Part shown: in pieces, positions 1-8,036 of the stretch | Layout of the letters: every line of letters begins with the position of its first letter | How positions within the stretch are numbered: the stretch's first letter is position 1 | NCBI GenBank assembly: GCA_902603215.1 | Contig: CACKTW010000001.1 | Location: forward strand, 1-45,000 | DNA from: an uncultured Pelagibacteraceae bacterium | Lineage (GTDB): Bacteria; Pseudomonadota; Alphaproteobacteria; Pelagibacterales; Pelagibacteraceae | Reading direction: 5' to 3' | DNA length: 45,000 nt | Made by a program: the position numbers and the translations under genes | The notes under the pieces: generated by a model | The model's database searches: none | What the model saw: only the letters and a program-made list of their open reading frames with translations | What the model was told of the DNA's origin: nothing

Positions 1-373
1 TTTTTCTTTTAAAATAATCTGTATTTTCATCAAAATCATGAATTGTAGATGATGAACTTTCTTTAACTTGTTTCAATAAAGCTTCTTTATTTTCATCTCC
101 CAAAGCAATATTAAATGCATAAATATTAAATTTTTTCTTCATGCTATTTATGTTTTTTTCTAATTTTATGAAATTTTCTTGGCTTGGTTCAAAAATATAA
201 GTTTTATTGATAACAAATGATTTATTAAGGAAAATACTTGTTTCTCCGTGATGACCACCAATATCAAAAAATATATCTATATCATTTAAAAAAAAAAATT
301 TTAATTTTTTAATAATTTTATATTTTGATTTAATGTCAAAAAGATTAATTATTTTTCTAATTAAATTTTCCAT
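1..373 (-). CDS. FkbM family methyltransferase, partial (C-terminus beyond left edge)
   Basis: This is the N-terminal 124 codons of a SAM-dependent methyltransferase of the FkbM type, which usually O-methylates sugars or other small acceptors. The ATG at 373 is followed by a basic leader and then the SAM-binding motif I, read as FFDIGGHHGET at about residues 34-44. An acidic strand-2 motif, IFEPSQEN, follows and should bind the ribose of SAM. The open frame runs off the window at base 1, so the catalytic C-terminal half is not visible. It lies 10 bp downstream of the 384-2078 gene on the same strand and is probably co-transcribed with it. The fold is clear but the acceptor is unknown; a glycan sugar is inferred from context. 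Confidence 0.8.
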   Translation of the reverse strand, partial: MENLIRKIINLFDIKSKYKIIKKLKFFFLNDIDIFFDIGGHHGETSIFLNKSFVINKTYIFEPSQENFIKLEKNINSMKKKFNIYAFNIALGDENKEALLKQVKESSSSTIHDFDENTDYFKRK

Positions 374-383
374 AATGATTAGA

Positions 384-2078
384 TCAATCTCTTAAATAAA
401 CAGTATAACCATAAATTTTCTTTGCCTTTATCATTTCTGCATGACTACAAGGTGCCGGGACATCCCAACACATATTGTTAATAGGTTTATAAAGATAAAT
501 ATTCTTTCCTATTAATTCTTTTTTAAATTCAACATTGTTTATTTTAAAAAATGCCTCTTTAAATGGTTTATAATTATAAATATTTATTTCTTTATTTATT
601 CTATTTAAATTTCTTAAATTAAAAATAAAAAAAGTTAAAAAAATTAACCCATATATAATTTTTTTATCTCTTATCACTTCAGTTTTTTTTTGTGATAAAA
701 AAATACTTGACGGAATAAAGAACACTGAGCTTAAAAGCACAAAGCCTCCATATCTCAAAGATGGATGTTTACAAAACCATATTATAAATAAAAACATTAT
801 TGTAAAAAATACTGATTTAAATTTAATTTTTTTATCTAATTTTTTTCTTTTCCCAAAAAATAACATAAACAAAACAAAAATGATAAAAAATATTCCAAAC
901 AAAGTATCGGAAACTTTATTAAAAAAATATTTATCAATCCATGTGTGAACCCAATTAAAATTTTTTATATATTTATCTGGATTCTCTACTCTAAAATTAG
1001 GATTGGCGCCTGCTTTTGACCAAAGTTCATACCAATTACTCATTTTTTTTACATGTGATTTTGATTTAGACCATGAAATTTTTTCTTTTGAATTTATGCA
1101 GGTAGATTCTAAAGGATAAACTAAACATCCTGAATTAGAAAAATTACTATTAAAATAAAGAATTCCACTAAAAAATATAAAAATTAACAATCTCAAAGAA
1201 ATAAATTTTTTAAAATTTATTTTATTTTTCAAATTAAAAAATATTATAGGTAAAAAAATTAAGTAACTAATAAAGTAGCTTTTTAAAGAAATTATAATTG
1301 CTAAAATTATTAAAATTTTTTCTAAAGCCAAACTTGAAAATTTTTTATAGTTAATTATTTCAAAAGTTAATGAAAAAAGAATAAATGCTAATATTTGGCC
1401 AGTTCTATCAATGCCGTGTTCCGCTATTCTATAAAAAGCAATATTAATAAAGATAAAAGAAAATAGCCTGAAATAAAAAATAAAATTTTTATTTTTTGTA
1501 TTAATTTCTTTGATAATTTCTTTTAATAAAATTAAATTCGTAAAACTTAAAAGAATTAAAGTAGTGGAATTATATAAATATAATTTTAAAAATGGAAAAT
1601 ATAACAAAGAATTAAAATAAAATAATGAAGACGTGGTATTAAAACCATGATTTAAATTACCCAGTCCAAACTGTAACTTGTGTTGAACTAAGTTTAGAGT
1701 GTAAGGCAAGTGGTAATAAGGAAAGTCATCATGATTCTTGGACAAAAACAAACTTAAAATAGATATTGAAAAAATAATAATTATAAATTTATATTCTTTT
1801 TTAAGATTTAATATTTCTCTAATTTTACTGTTCGTACACTGGAAAATTAGAAAAAGTATTCCAAAAATATGGATTACCAAATTATGAATTTCTGAATGAG
1901 GGGTAAATAAATTGGTAAAATAAGATATAAATGAAAGAAAAAAATAACCAAAAATTCCTAAATAACCAATATTTAGTGTAAGATATTTTTTGTTTATTAA
2001 AAATGAAAATAACAAGCCATATCCAACAATTGATGCTACGATCAAAAAATAGCCTGTTATTAATATAAAAAAATTCAC
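384..2078 (-). CDS. Polytopic membrane protein, possible GT-C-like glycosyltransferase
   Basis: This 564-residue protein is very hydrophobic, with roughly ten or more membrane segments spread along its length. Near residues 115-160 there is a polar stretch with the motif HDDFPYYHLPY and then GFNTTSSLFYFNS. An acidic pair after the early membrane helices followed by an aromatic-rich loop resembles the first periplasmic loop of GT-C glycosyltransferases and the LIC_10190-type membrane proteins found in O-antigen loci. That resemblance is from memory and not tested. A Cys-containing loop lies near residues 315-330 and another Cys-rich segment at the C-terminus (MCWDVPAPCSH). The start is GTG at 2078 without a clear Shine-Dalgarno. 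It is divergent from the GT2 gene at 2164 and precedes the FkbM gene. I do not recognise a precise function. Confidence 0.7.
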   Translation of the reverse strand: MNFFILITGYFLIVASIVGYGLLFSFLINKKYLTLNIGYLGIFGYFFLSFISYFTNLFTPHSEIHNLVIHIFGILFLIFQCTNSKIREILNLKKEYKFIIIIFSISILSLFLSKNHDDFPYYHLPYTLNLVQHKLQFGLGNLNHGFNTTSSLFYFNSLLYFPFLKLYLYNSTTLILLSFTNLILLKEIIKEINTKNKNFIFYFRLFSFIFINIAFYRIAEHGIDRTGQILAFILFSLTFEIINYKKFSSLALEKILIILAIIISLKSYFISYLIFLPIIFFNLKNKINFKKFISLRLLIFIFFSGILYFNSNFSNSGCLVYPLESTCINSKEKISWSKSKSHVKKMSNWYELWSKAGANPNFRVENPDKYIKNFNWVHTWIDKYFFNKVSDTLFGIFFIIFVLFMLFFGKRKKLDKKIKFKSVFFTIMFLFIIWFCKHPSLRYGGFVLLSSVFFIPSSIFLSQKKTEVIRDKKIIYGLIFLTFFIFNLRNLNRINKEINIYNYKPFKEAFFKINNVEFKKELIGKNIYLYKPINNMCWDVPAPCSHAEMIKAKKIYGYTVYLRD

Positions 2079-2163
2079 AAGGAGTTTTATGCCATTTTTT
2101 TTAAATTTTAGATATAGATTTTTTGCTTTTCTTTTTTATTAATAAGTTTATTTAAATAACTTT
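2079..2163. promoter_or_regulatory. Divergent intergenic region, presumed promoters
   Basis: These 85 bp separate two divergent genes and must hold the promoter of at least the plus-strand GT2 operon. The sequence is almost entirely A and T with long T runs. I see no convincing -35/-10 pair, operator palindrome or Shine-Dalgarno. Confidence 0.3.
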
Positions 2164-2844
2164 ATGAAAAATTTAACTTTAGTTATACCTGCAAAAAATG
2201 AAAAGGATTGCTTACCTCAAGTCTTAGATGAGTTAAAAGAATTTGAGTGCAAAAAATTAATTGTTGTTGACAAATATGATGTTGGAACAATTGACTCAAT
2301 CAAAAATAAAGATTGTGAAATTCTAGAACAGAAAACGTCAGGTTATGGCAATGCAATAATTGAAGGAATTAATTATGTTCAAACTCCATTTTTGTGCATA
2401 TTTAATGCTGATGGATCATTTGATCCAAAAGATTTAAATAAAATGTATGATTTAAACAAAAATCAAAAAGATTTTGTGTTTGCTTCTAGATATACAAAAA
2501 ATTCTGGCACTAAAGATGATACGATTGTTACATTTATTGGAAATAAATTTTTCTCATTTTTTGGAAACTTTTTTTTTAATTTAAAAATATCAGATATTTT
2601 ATTTACTTATTTAATGGGCAAAAGTGAAAGATTTAAAAATTTAAAACTAAAAAGCCCTGATTTTAGAATATGTGTTGAAATGCCAATCAAAATTAATAAA
2701 TATGGTTTTTCTTATGGCACAATAGGATCTTATGAAAAAAAAAGAATTGGTGGAAATAAAAAGGTTAATGAATTTTATGATGGAATGCTTATTTTAATAG
2801 AAATGATAAGATTATTATTTTTTAAAGTAAAAAAAAATGATTAA
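2164..2844 (+). CDS. Glycosyltransferase family 2, DPM1/polyprenyl-phosphate type
   Basis: This 226-residue cytoplasmic GT-A enzyme opens with the typical strand LTLVIPAKNE at residues 4-13. It has GYGNAIIEGI at about 60-69, as in dolichyl- or undecaprenyl-phosphate glycosyltransferases (GxGxAxxxG), and the nucleotide/metal motif FNADGSFDP at about 79-87. RYTKNSGTKDD follows at about 107, where DPM-like enzymes have an R-x(n)-D loop. It lacks the C-terminal membrane helices of GtrB/ArnC proteins, so it probably works at the membrane surface. It likely transfers a sugar from an NDP-sugar to polyprenyl phosphate or a growing chain; donor and acceptor are unknown. Its end overlaps the next gene by 8 bp, so translation is probably coupled with the ligase/polymerase gene. 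Confidence 0.85.
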   Translation: MKNLTLVIPAKNEKDCLPQVLDELKEFECKKLIVVDKYDVGTIDSIKNKDCEILEQKTSGYGNAIIEGINYVQTPFLCIFNADGSFDPKDLNKMYDLNKNQKDFVFASRYTKNSGTKDDTIVTFIGNKFFSFFGNFFFNLKISDILFTYLMGKSERFKNLKLKSPDFRICVEMPIKINKYGFSYGTIGSYEKKRIGGNKKVNEFYDGMLILIEMIRLLFFKVKKND

Positions 2845-4108
2845 TTTATATTGCGAAAAAATCATTCTATTAATTTTGAGTTTACTTCCTCTTGGAATTA
2901 TTCTGGGTCAATCAGTTTCTACAAGTTTTATAATCATTATTTGTATTCTTTTTTTAATTCTTTCTATTAGAAAAAATGACTGGCTATGGATGGAAGAAAA
3001 ATATATTAAAATACTTTTCTTGTTATATTTATATTTAATTTTCAATTCTATAATTTCTCAAAATCCTTCACTTGCCCTAAATAGAAACTTAGGTTTCGCA
3101 AGATATATAATTTTAATTCCAGCTATTGTGATGATATTAAACAAAGCAAAAAATAGAAATTTTCTAATGCTTGTTTGGATGTTTACTATTTTTTTAACTT
3201 GTTTGGATGTTTATTTTGAATTTTTTAATGATAGAAATTTATTAGGTTTTGAATCAAGTTATGGAAATAGAGTTGTAAGTTTCTTTAAAGACGAACCTGT
3301 TGTTGGGGGTTTTTTATATAGTTTTTTTTTAATAATAGTTGGATATTTCTATAAAAATAAGAAAACCAAATCTAATCTTTTTATTTTTATAAGATATTTA
3401 ATTATAATATCTCTACTTATCTCTATTGTGTTAACAGGAGAAAGATCAAATACCATTAAAGCAGCAATTGCTATAATTGTTTTTCTTTTAGTAATAGAAA
3501 ATATACCAATTTATAAAAAACTTTTTGCAATTGCATTTTTGAGTTTTGGATTTTTGTATTTAGTTAATTCAGTAGAATTTTTAAAATTAAGATATAATGA
3601 TCAATTATTTGATAAAATAAATTCTCAGAAAAAAATTTACCAATTTTATCAAAATAATATTTACTTTAAACATTATAGATCTGCTGTAGAAATTTTTAAA
3701 AAACATCCTTTCTTTGGTGTTGGAAATAAAAATTACGGACATTATTGTTTTAAAGATCAATATATACATTTGAAGAAAATACCTGATAGATTTTTTGGTA
3801 CCAAATCATATCTAGGAACTGTATGCTCTACCCATCCACATCAGATTTACTTTGAATTACTTGCTGAACATGGAATTTTTGGAACAATATTTCTCTTATC
3901 TGCAATTTTTTCAATTATTTTAATGAATATTAAAAACTATCTTATTTTTAAAAATCCTATACATCTTGGATCTATAATATTTATTTCAATTTCTTTTATT
4001 CCAATAATTCCAAGTGGTTCTTTTTTTAGCAGTTCTTATTCAACAATTTTTTGGTTGATTTTTTCAATTATGCTTTCTTATCAAAAGATTGGTAATAATA
4101 AATATTAA
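2837..4108 (+). CDS. O-antigen ligase/polymerase family (WaaL/Wzy_C) membrane protein
   Basis: This 423-residue protein has about ten to twelve membrane segments. A large periplasmic loop of about residues 245-350 ends in the family signature THPHQIYFELLAEHGIFG. The His and surrounding aromatic and acidic residues in this loop are characteristic of the Wzy_C domain, where WaaL-type ligases join O-antigen to lipid A core and Wzy-type enzymes polymerise repeat units. The motif TGERSNTIKA at about residue 200 matches the conserved cytoplasmic/periplasmic Arg region. The gene overlaps the GT2 gene at 2164 and is followed at 4133 by a convergent desaturase gene. Ligase and polymerase cannot be told apart from sequence alone; a ligase is slightly favoured because no second Wzy_C protein appears in the window. 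Confidence 0.85.
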   Translation: MINLYCEKIILLILSLLPLGIILGQSVSTSFIIIICILFLILSIRKNDWLWMEEKYIKILFLLYLYLIFNSIISQNPSLALNRNLGFARYIILIPAIVMILNKAKNRNFLMLVWMFTIFLTCLDVYFEFFNDRNLLGFESSYGNRVVSFFKDEPVVGGFLYSFFLIIVGYFYKNKKTKSNLFIFIRYLIIISLLISIVLTGERSNTIKAAIAIIVFLLVIENIPIYKKLFAIAFLSFGFLYLVNSVEFLKLRYNDQLFDKINSQKKIYQFYQNNIYFKHYRSAVEIFKKHPFFGVGNKNYGHYCFKDQYIHLKKIPDRFFGTKSYLGTVCSTHPHQIYFELLAEHGIFGTIFLLSAIFSIILMNIKNYLIFKNPIHLGSIIFISISFIPIIPSGSFFSSSYSTIFWLIFSIMLSYQKIGNNKY

Positions 4109-4132
4109 GATTAGATAAAAATATTTCAAATA

Positions 4133-5077
4133 TTATTTATTGTACAAACTTTTAAAAGTTTTTAAATAAGAAGATCTATTAGAAAGTATTAAATTTGACA
4201 AATCGCTTTTAACTAAAAAATCCTCTAATTCTTTAAAACGAGTATATGAAACTTCGGGGTCAATGTGGTGGAGTAAATGTTTGTTAAAACCTGCGGCGCC
4301 AAAATATTTGGAAAAAAAATCATCTCCAAAAAGTCTTGTTACAGGTCCATGCTCAATTTTTGTATAGTCAATATCTTTGGATGAATCGAATGAACGATGT
4401 TCGCATGTTTGTCTAATTTTTTCTAAAAAAGGTGAAAAAATAAAAAAACCCAACAGCCAGCTAATAGACAAAAAAATTGAGAAAAAATTATAAAGAATAA
4501 AAGAAATAATTATTTGCGTAACTATCATTAAAGATACAGATGAAATAAAAAGAAATATATTTTTTAAATAATTTGATTCGTCATTTTTTTTAGAAAAATA
4601 AAGAAAATATTTAAATAGGATTTTTAAAATATAGATTCCTGTTAAACCAGAAATTATTTCTCTTAAATTAATAGGATTATGATACGAAACTTCAGTATCC
4701 GCATATGTTCCCAAATGATTATGATGCTTCCAGTGATGTTTTCTATATTGTTTGATCCACATCCCAAAAAAAGGAGTAAAAAAAACATTACCTATAATAT
4801 CGTTAATTTTTTTATTTTTGTGAATATTAAAATGAGCAATTTCATGAAAATGTAACAAATATGCTCTAACCCAAAACGCCATCCAAAAAGCTGAAATGGG
4901 AATCATAAATAAATTTAAATATAAATTTTGAATTTGTGATATTAAAAAAATATTTACACAAATCATAACCCACGGCAAAATTATATTAATTAAGATGACA
5001 TATGATTTGATAGACAATTCTTTTTTAAAAGAGATATAATCTACTGTATTGCTATTTCTTATATTGGATATTTCCAT
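4133..5077 (-). CDS. Membrane fatty acid desaturase-like di-iron protein
   Basis: This 314-residue membrane protein carries all three histidine boxes of the fatty acid desaturase superfamily: HEIAH at residues 78-82 (with H76 and H86 nearby), HHWKHHNH at 114-121, and HLLHH at 267-271. An extra H at 227 (CEHR) may complete the di-iron site. Four to five hydrophobic segments lie between the boxes in the usual arrangement. The family uses O2 and an electron donor to desaturate or hydroxylate acyl chains or other lipids such as carotenoids and sphingolipids. The ATG at 5077 is the only sensible start. It lies 51 bp after the radical SAM gene on the same strand and could be co-transcribed. In a glycan island it may tailor a lipid anchor; the substrate is unknown. 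Confidence 0.85.
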   Translation of the reverse strand: MEISNIRNSNTVDYISFKKELSIKSYVILINIILPWVMICVNIFLISQIQNLYLNLFMIPISAFWMAFWVRAYLLHFHEIAHFNIHKNKKINDIIGNVFFTPFFGMWIKQYRKHHWKHHNHLGTYADTEVSYHNPINLREIISGLTGIYILKILFKYFLYFSKKNDESNYLKNIFLFISSVSLMIVTQIIISFILYNFFSIFLSISWLLGFFIFSPFLEKIRQTCEHRSFDSSKDIDYTKIEHGPVTRLFGDDFFSKYFGAAGFNKHLLHHIDPEVSYTRFKELEDFLVKSDLSNLILSNRSSYLKTFKSLYNK

Positions 5078-5128
5078 TTTGTTTAAAAGTAATTAACTAT
5101 ATACCGAAGATATATACAAAATTATATT

Positions 5129-6676
5129 TTATAAATCACTCTTATTTACATTTGTGCCAAATTTTTTCCTAGTAAATAATATTTCAGTTATAAATCTTAT
5201 ATAATTTGCTTTTTCTACACCTGTAAAAATATATTTAATAAAGTTGCCTATTGGTTTCCATGGCCTCAAAAGGAATGAAATTAAATAAAACTCAATAAAC
5301 ATAAAAAACATTATATAGTGAGTAAAGGTTGGAGTAAGTTGATCAGAATATGATCTCCATTTTTTTGAATAAAAACTTACTATATCTGATACTTCTTCTA
5401 GATTACCATCAAATACTTTTTTTTTCACCAATTCGTCATAAATCACTGAGCCGGGATAAGGAGTGAATTGAGAAACAGTTATATCGTCAACCCCTAAAAC
5501 TGCCAATTTAAAAATCATTTTTATTGTTTGCCAAATCGTTTTTTTATTATCCTCTGGAAATCCAATTACAATAAAACAGCCCACTGAAATTTTTGATTTA
5601 CTTAGCATTTTAACTGCTTCTATGAATTTTTTATAATTAATCTTTTTCTTAATAATATTTCTTATTTCTTCTGATCCCGATTCTGGTGCTAAAGATAACT
5701 TTTCCAAACCTGACTTCGCTAAAAAATTTACTAATTCTTGATTTATCGCCTCACATCTAGTTCCCGCTGGTAACTGATATGATATTCCTATTTCTCTTTC
5801 GATAAGTTCCTCACAAAATGCGATAATTTTTTTGTTATTAATAATAAATGTTGAATCCATAAAACTAAAAGCGGTAACATTATATTTTTTTTTCATGAAT
5901 TCCATTTCATCGACAAGATTTTTGGGTGACCGCATTATAAATCTTTTTGTCCACATTCTGTCATTTGAACAAAAAGTACAATCATAAGGGCATCCTCTTG
6001 TTCCTAGAATTGGTATCCCTCTGCCAAGATTAACTCCGGTAATTTGTTGATGTTCGATATATTCGTTTATGCTCCAGTTATCCCAATCTGGGTAAGGGAT
6101 ATCGTCTATATTGGTAATTCTAGTTCTTCTTTCATTCGTTACAATATTTCCATTCTTGTTTTTATACGCAATACCTTTTACATTTGTATAATCCAAATTT
6201 TTATCAATACATTCTATAAGATTAAGAAATGTTTCTTCTCCTTCTCCAAGAACTATAACGTCAACAAAATCATTTTTTTTAAGAGTATCTTCTGGTAAAG
6301 CAGTTGGATGTTCTCCACCGACAACAATTATGCAATTTGGATAAAGTTTTTTTATATCAAAAGCAATATTTCTTGCCAAAAACCAAGCATGTGAAAATAA
6401 TGCCGTTAACCCTACAACCTTAACATCCTTTGGTACTTTGTTAATTACTTCTTTCGGAGTTAACCCTTGTATCATCAAATCGCTATCAGGTTCAACTTTA
6501 CGAACTTGAGACAAAGCTTCTCCACAAGCGTCGATGGCCGTATAGTCATATCCATGCTTTTTGATATAAGAACCTATATAGGCTAATCCAATTGGAGGGG
6601 TTGGTGTTTGAACTTGTATTCCCGCAACCAATTTTAATCCTTGGTGATTAATTAATACTATTTCACTTTTTTGCAT
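5129..6676 (-). CDS. B12-binding domain radical SAM protein
   Basis: This 515-residue protein has an N-terminal cobalamin-binding Rossmann-like domain (about residues 5-160, with PPIGLAYIGSYI and the late motif GEGEETF at 144-150). The radical SAM domain contains the cluster motif C229xxxC233xxC236 in TRGCPYDCTFC. GFPED near residue 374 is the usual strand beneath the SAM site. The first domain has no DxHxxG motif, so cobalamin would bind base-off without that ligand, as in many class B radical SAM enzymes. Such enzymes often methylate unactivated carbons or act on lipids (HpnP/HpnJ/BchE relatives). The C-terminal 100 residues contain hydrophobic aromatic stretches suggesting membrane contact. 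It is divergent from the TonB-receptor operon. The substrate is unknown. Confidence 0.88.
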   Translation of the reverse strand: MQKSEIVLINHQGLKLVAGIQVQTPTPPIGLAYIGSYIKKHGYDYTAIDACGEALSQVRKVEPDSDLMIQGLTPKEVINKVPKDVKVVGLTALFSHAWFLARNIAFDIKKLYPNCIIVVGGEHPTALPEDTLKKNDFVDVIVLGEGEETFLNLIECIDKNLDYTNVKGIAYKNKNGNIVTNERRTRITNIDDIPYPDWDNWSINEYIEHQQITGVNLGRGIPILGTRGCPYDCTFCSNDRMWTKRFIMRSPKNLVDEMEFMKKKYNVTAFSFMDSTFIINNKKIIAFCEELIEREIGISYQLPAGTRCEAINQELVNFLAKSGLEKLSLAPESGSEEIRNIIKKKINYKKFIEAVKMLSKSKISVGCFIVIGFPEDNKKTIWQTIKMIFKLAVLGVDDITVSQFTPYPGSVIYDELVKKKVFDGNLEEVSDIVSFYSKKWRSYSDQLTPTFTHYIMFFMFIEFYLISFLLRPWKPIGNFIKYIFTGVEKANYIRFITEILFTRKKFGTNVNKSDL

Positions 6677-6731
6677 AATCTAAAGCATAAAAATAAATTA
6701 CTTTTTTTAACCATATTTATTTTTATAAATA

Positions 6732-6767
6732 TACTTTAAGAACATTCTAAAGTAAATTTTTACTTTA
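6732..6767. promoter_or_regulatory. Alternating TACTTTA/TAAAGTA repeats upstream of the receptor operon
   Basis: The heptamer TACTTTA occurs at 6732-6738, its reverse complement TAAAGTA at 6748-6754, and TACTTTA again at 6761-6767. The second and third copies sit within a 20-bp inverted repeat with 9-bp arms (6748-6767); the first and second form a 7-bp-arm inverted repeat with a 9-nt spacer. The last copy ends 16 bp before the ATG at 6784. This could be an operator or a pair of alternative RNA hairpins. Function is inferred from position only. Confidence 0.4.
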
Positions 6768-6783
6768 CAAATTTTAATAAAAG

Positions 6784-8034
6784 ATGAGTTATTTAAACAA
6801 AATTTCAGATAAAGATTCCATATTTCTATTTATATCATTGTATGTTGTTCTATTAATTGGATTTTTCTTTGGTGAAGATTCAACTGGTGGAGCTTTTGCG
6901 GATTATATGAATCAAAAAAATATTTCTAAAAATTTTTCATCAAATTTTTTAGATTCATTTTTAAACTATGGTAGTAGCCATCCAAGCTCTAGACATTCTC
7001 CAATTTTGATAATGATTCTTTCGATTTTTGAAAAATTGAAATTCAATGACACAGTTATAAGATTAATCAACTTACAAATTGCTCCGGTTTGCTCACTTAT
7101 ATTTTATAAGTGTTTAAAGTTAAAATTTCCAAAAATAAAAAATAGTTATATTTTAATATTTTCAGCAATTTTTTTTCTTTCTCCAACGATAAGATCATTA
7201 TCTATTTGGCCTGATAGTAGAATATATGGTTTAACTTTTTTTGTATTATCTGTTTATTTCTTTTTAAATTTTGAAAATAAAAAAACACTTAAATTTGCAT
7301 TATATAATGTAGTTTCGTTATCTATAAGTTCCTATTTTAGTCCTAATTTTGCTGTCTTCTCAATATATTTTTTTATAAATTATTTAAGCTACTATAAAAT
7401 TTCAAAAAACATTTTTTTAATATTTATTTTGAATGCAGCTCTTGCTTTTCCAGCTTTTTACTACATATTTATTTTGGATGTTAATTTTCTAAAAATAACA
7501 GCTGTCCCGGATATACCTTTAATTCAAAGGTTTAATATAGCAAATAAAATAATCCTTATATCTTGTATCTTTTTTTTCTATTATATTCCCTTTTTAACTT
7601 TACATGAAAATAAATTAAAATTTTTAAAAAAAATTTTTGATTATAAAAGAGTTGTAATCACATTATTATTTTCTTTTTTACTAATTTATTTCTTTTCATA
7701 TGAACAAAGATTCACTGGGGGAGGTATTTTTTTTCATATTTCGAATTTAATTCTTAATAATAACTCCTTATTATTTCTAATATTCTTCTTTTCTTTTCTT
7801 ATTATAGTTGAAATTTCAAAACAAGATGTGAAAAATCTGTTGATATTTGTTTTGGTTCTTTTGAGCAATCCGCAACTTACCGTTTATCATAAATATTATG
7901 ATCCTCTTTTTTGGGTTTTGTTGTTACTTTTGATGAATATAAAATTAAATTTATCTAAAATTTTTGATTTAAAAAATATGTCTGTTTTTTATTTATTTTC
8001 ATTATCATTTTTGTTAATTAGTCTATTTAAATAG
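6784..8034 (+). CDS. Polytopic membrane protein, GT-C-like
   Basis: This 416-residue protein has about ten or eleven hydrophobic helices. After the first helix comes GEDSTGGAFADY (about residues 30-41), an acidic loop of the kind found in the first extracytoplasmic loop of GT-C glycosyltransferases, followed by SSRHSPILIMI at about 68-78, which resembles the H/R-P segment of ArnT/PMT-like enzymes. WPDSRIYG near 140 is another conserved-looking loop. I infer a polyprenyl-phosphate-sugar-dependent transferase, but no family assignment is certain. The stop is 2 bp from the ATG of the TonB-dependent receptor gene, so the two are surely co-transcribed. Co-transcription with a receptor is odd for a glycan enzyme. 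ATG at 6784 is chosen as the first in-frame start after the repeat region. Confidence 0.65.
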   Translation: MSYLNKISDKDSIFLFISLYVVLLIGFFFGEDSTGGAFADYMNQKNISKNFSSNFLDSFLNYGSSHPSSRHSPILIMILSIFEKLKFNDTVIRLINLQIAPVCSLIFYKCLKLKFPKIKNSYILIFSAIFFLSPTIRSLSIWPDSRIYGLTFFVLSVYFFLNFENKKTLKFALYNVVSLSISSYFSPNFAVFSIYFFINYLSYYKISKNIFLIFILNAALAFPAFYYIFILDVNFLKITAVPDIPLIQRFNIANKIILISCIFFFYYIPFLTLHENKLKFLKKIFDYKRVVITLLFSFLLIYFFSYEQRFTGGGIFFHISNLILNNNSLLFLIFFFSFLIIVEISKQDVKNLLIFVLVLLSNPQLTVYHKYYDPLFWVLLLLLMNIKLNLSKIFDLKNMSVFYLFSLSFLLISLFK

Positions 8035-8036
8035 AA

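Noticed and set aside
4120-4134. AATATTT-C-AAATATT inverted repeat between convergent genes, possible terminator
   Set aside because: The stem is purely A/T with almost no loop, too weak for an intrinsic terminator, and such repeats are expected by chance at this base composition.
6677-6783. Cobalamin riboswitch upstream of the BtuB-like receptor operon
   Set aside because: The gap is only 107 bp, very AT-rich, and lacks a B12-box or other conserved riboswitch core.
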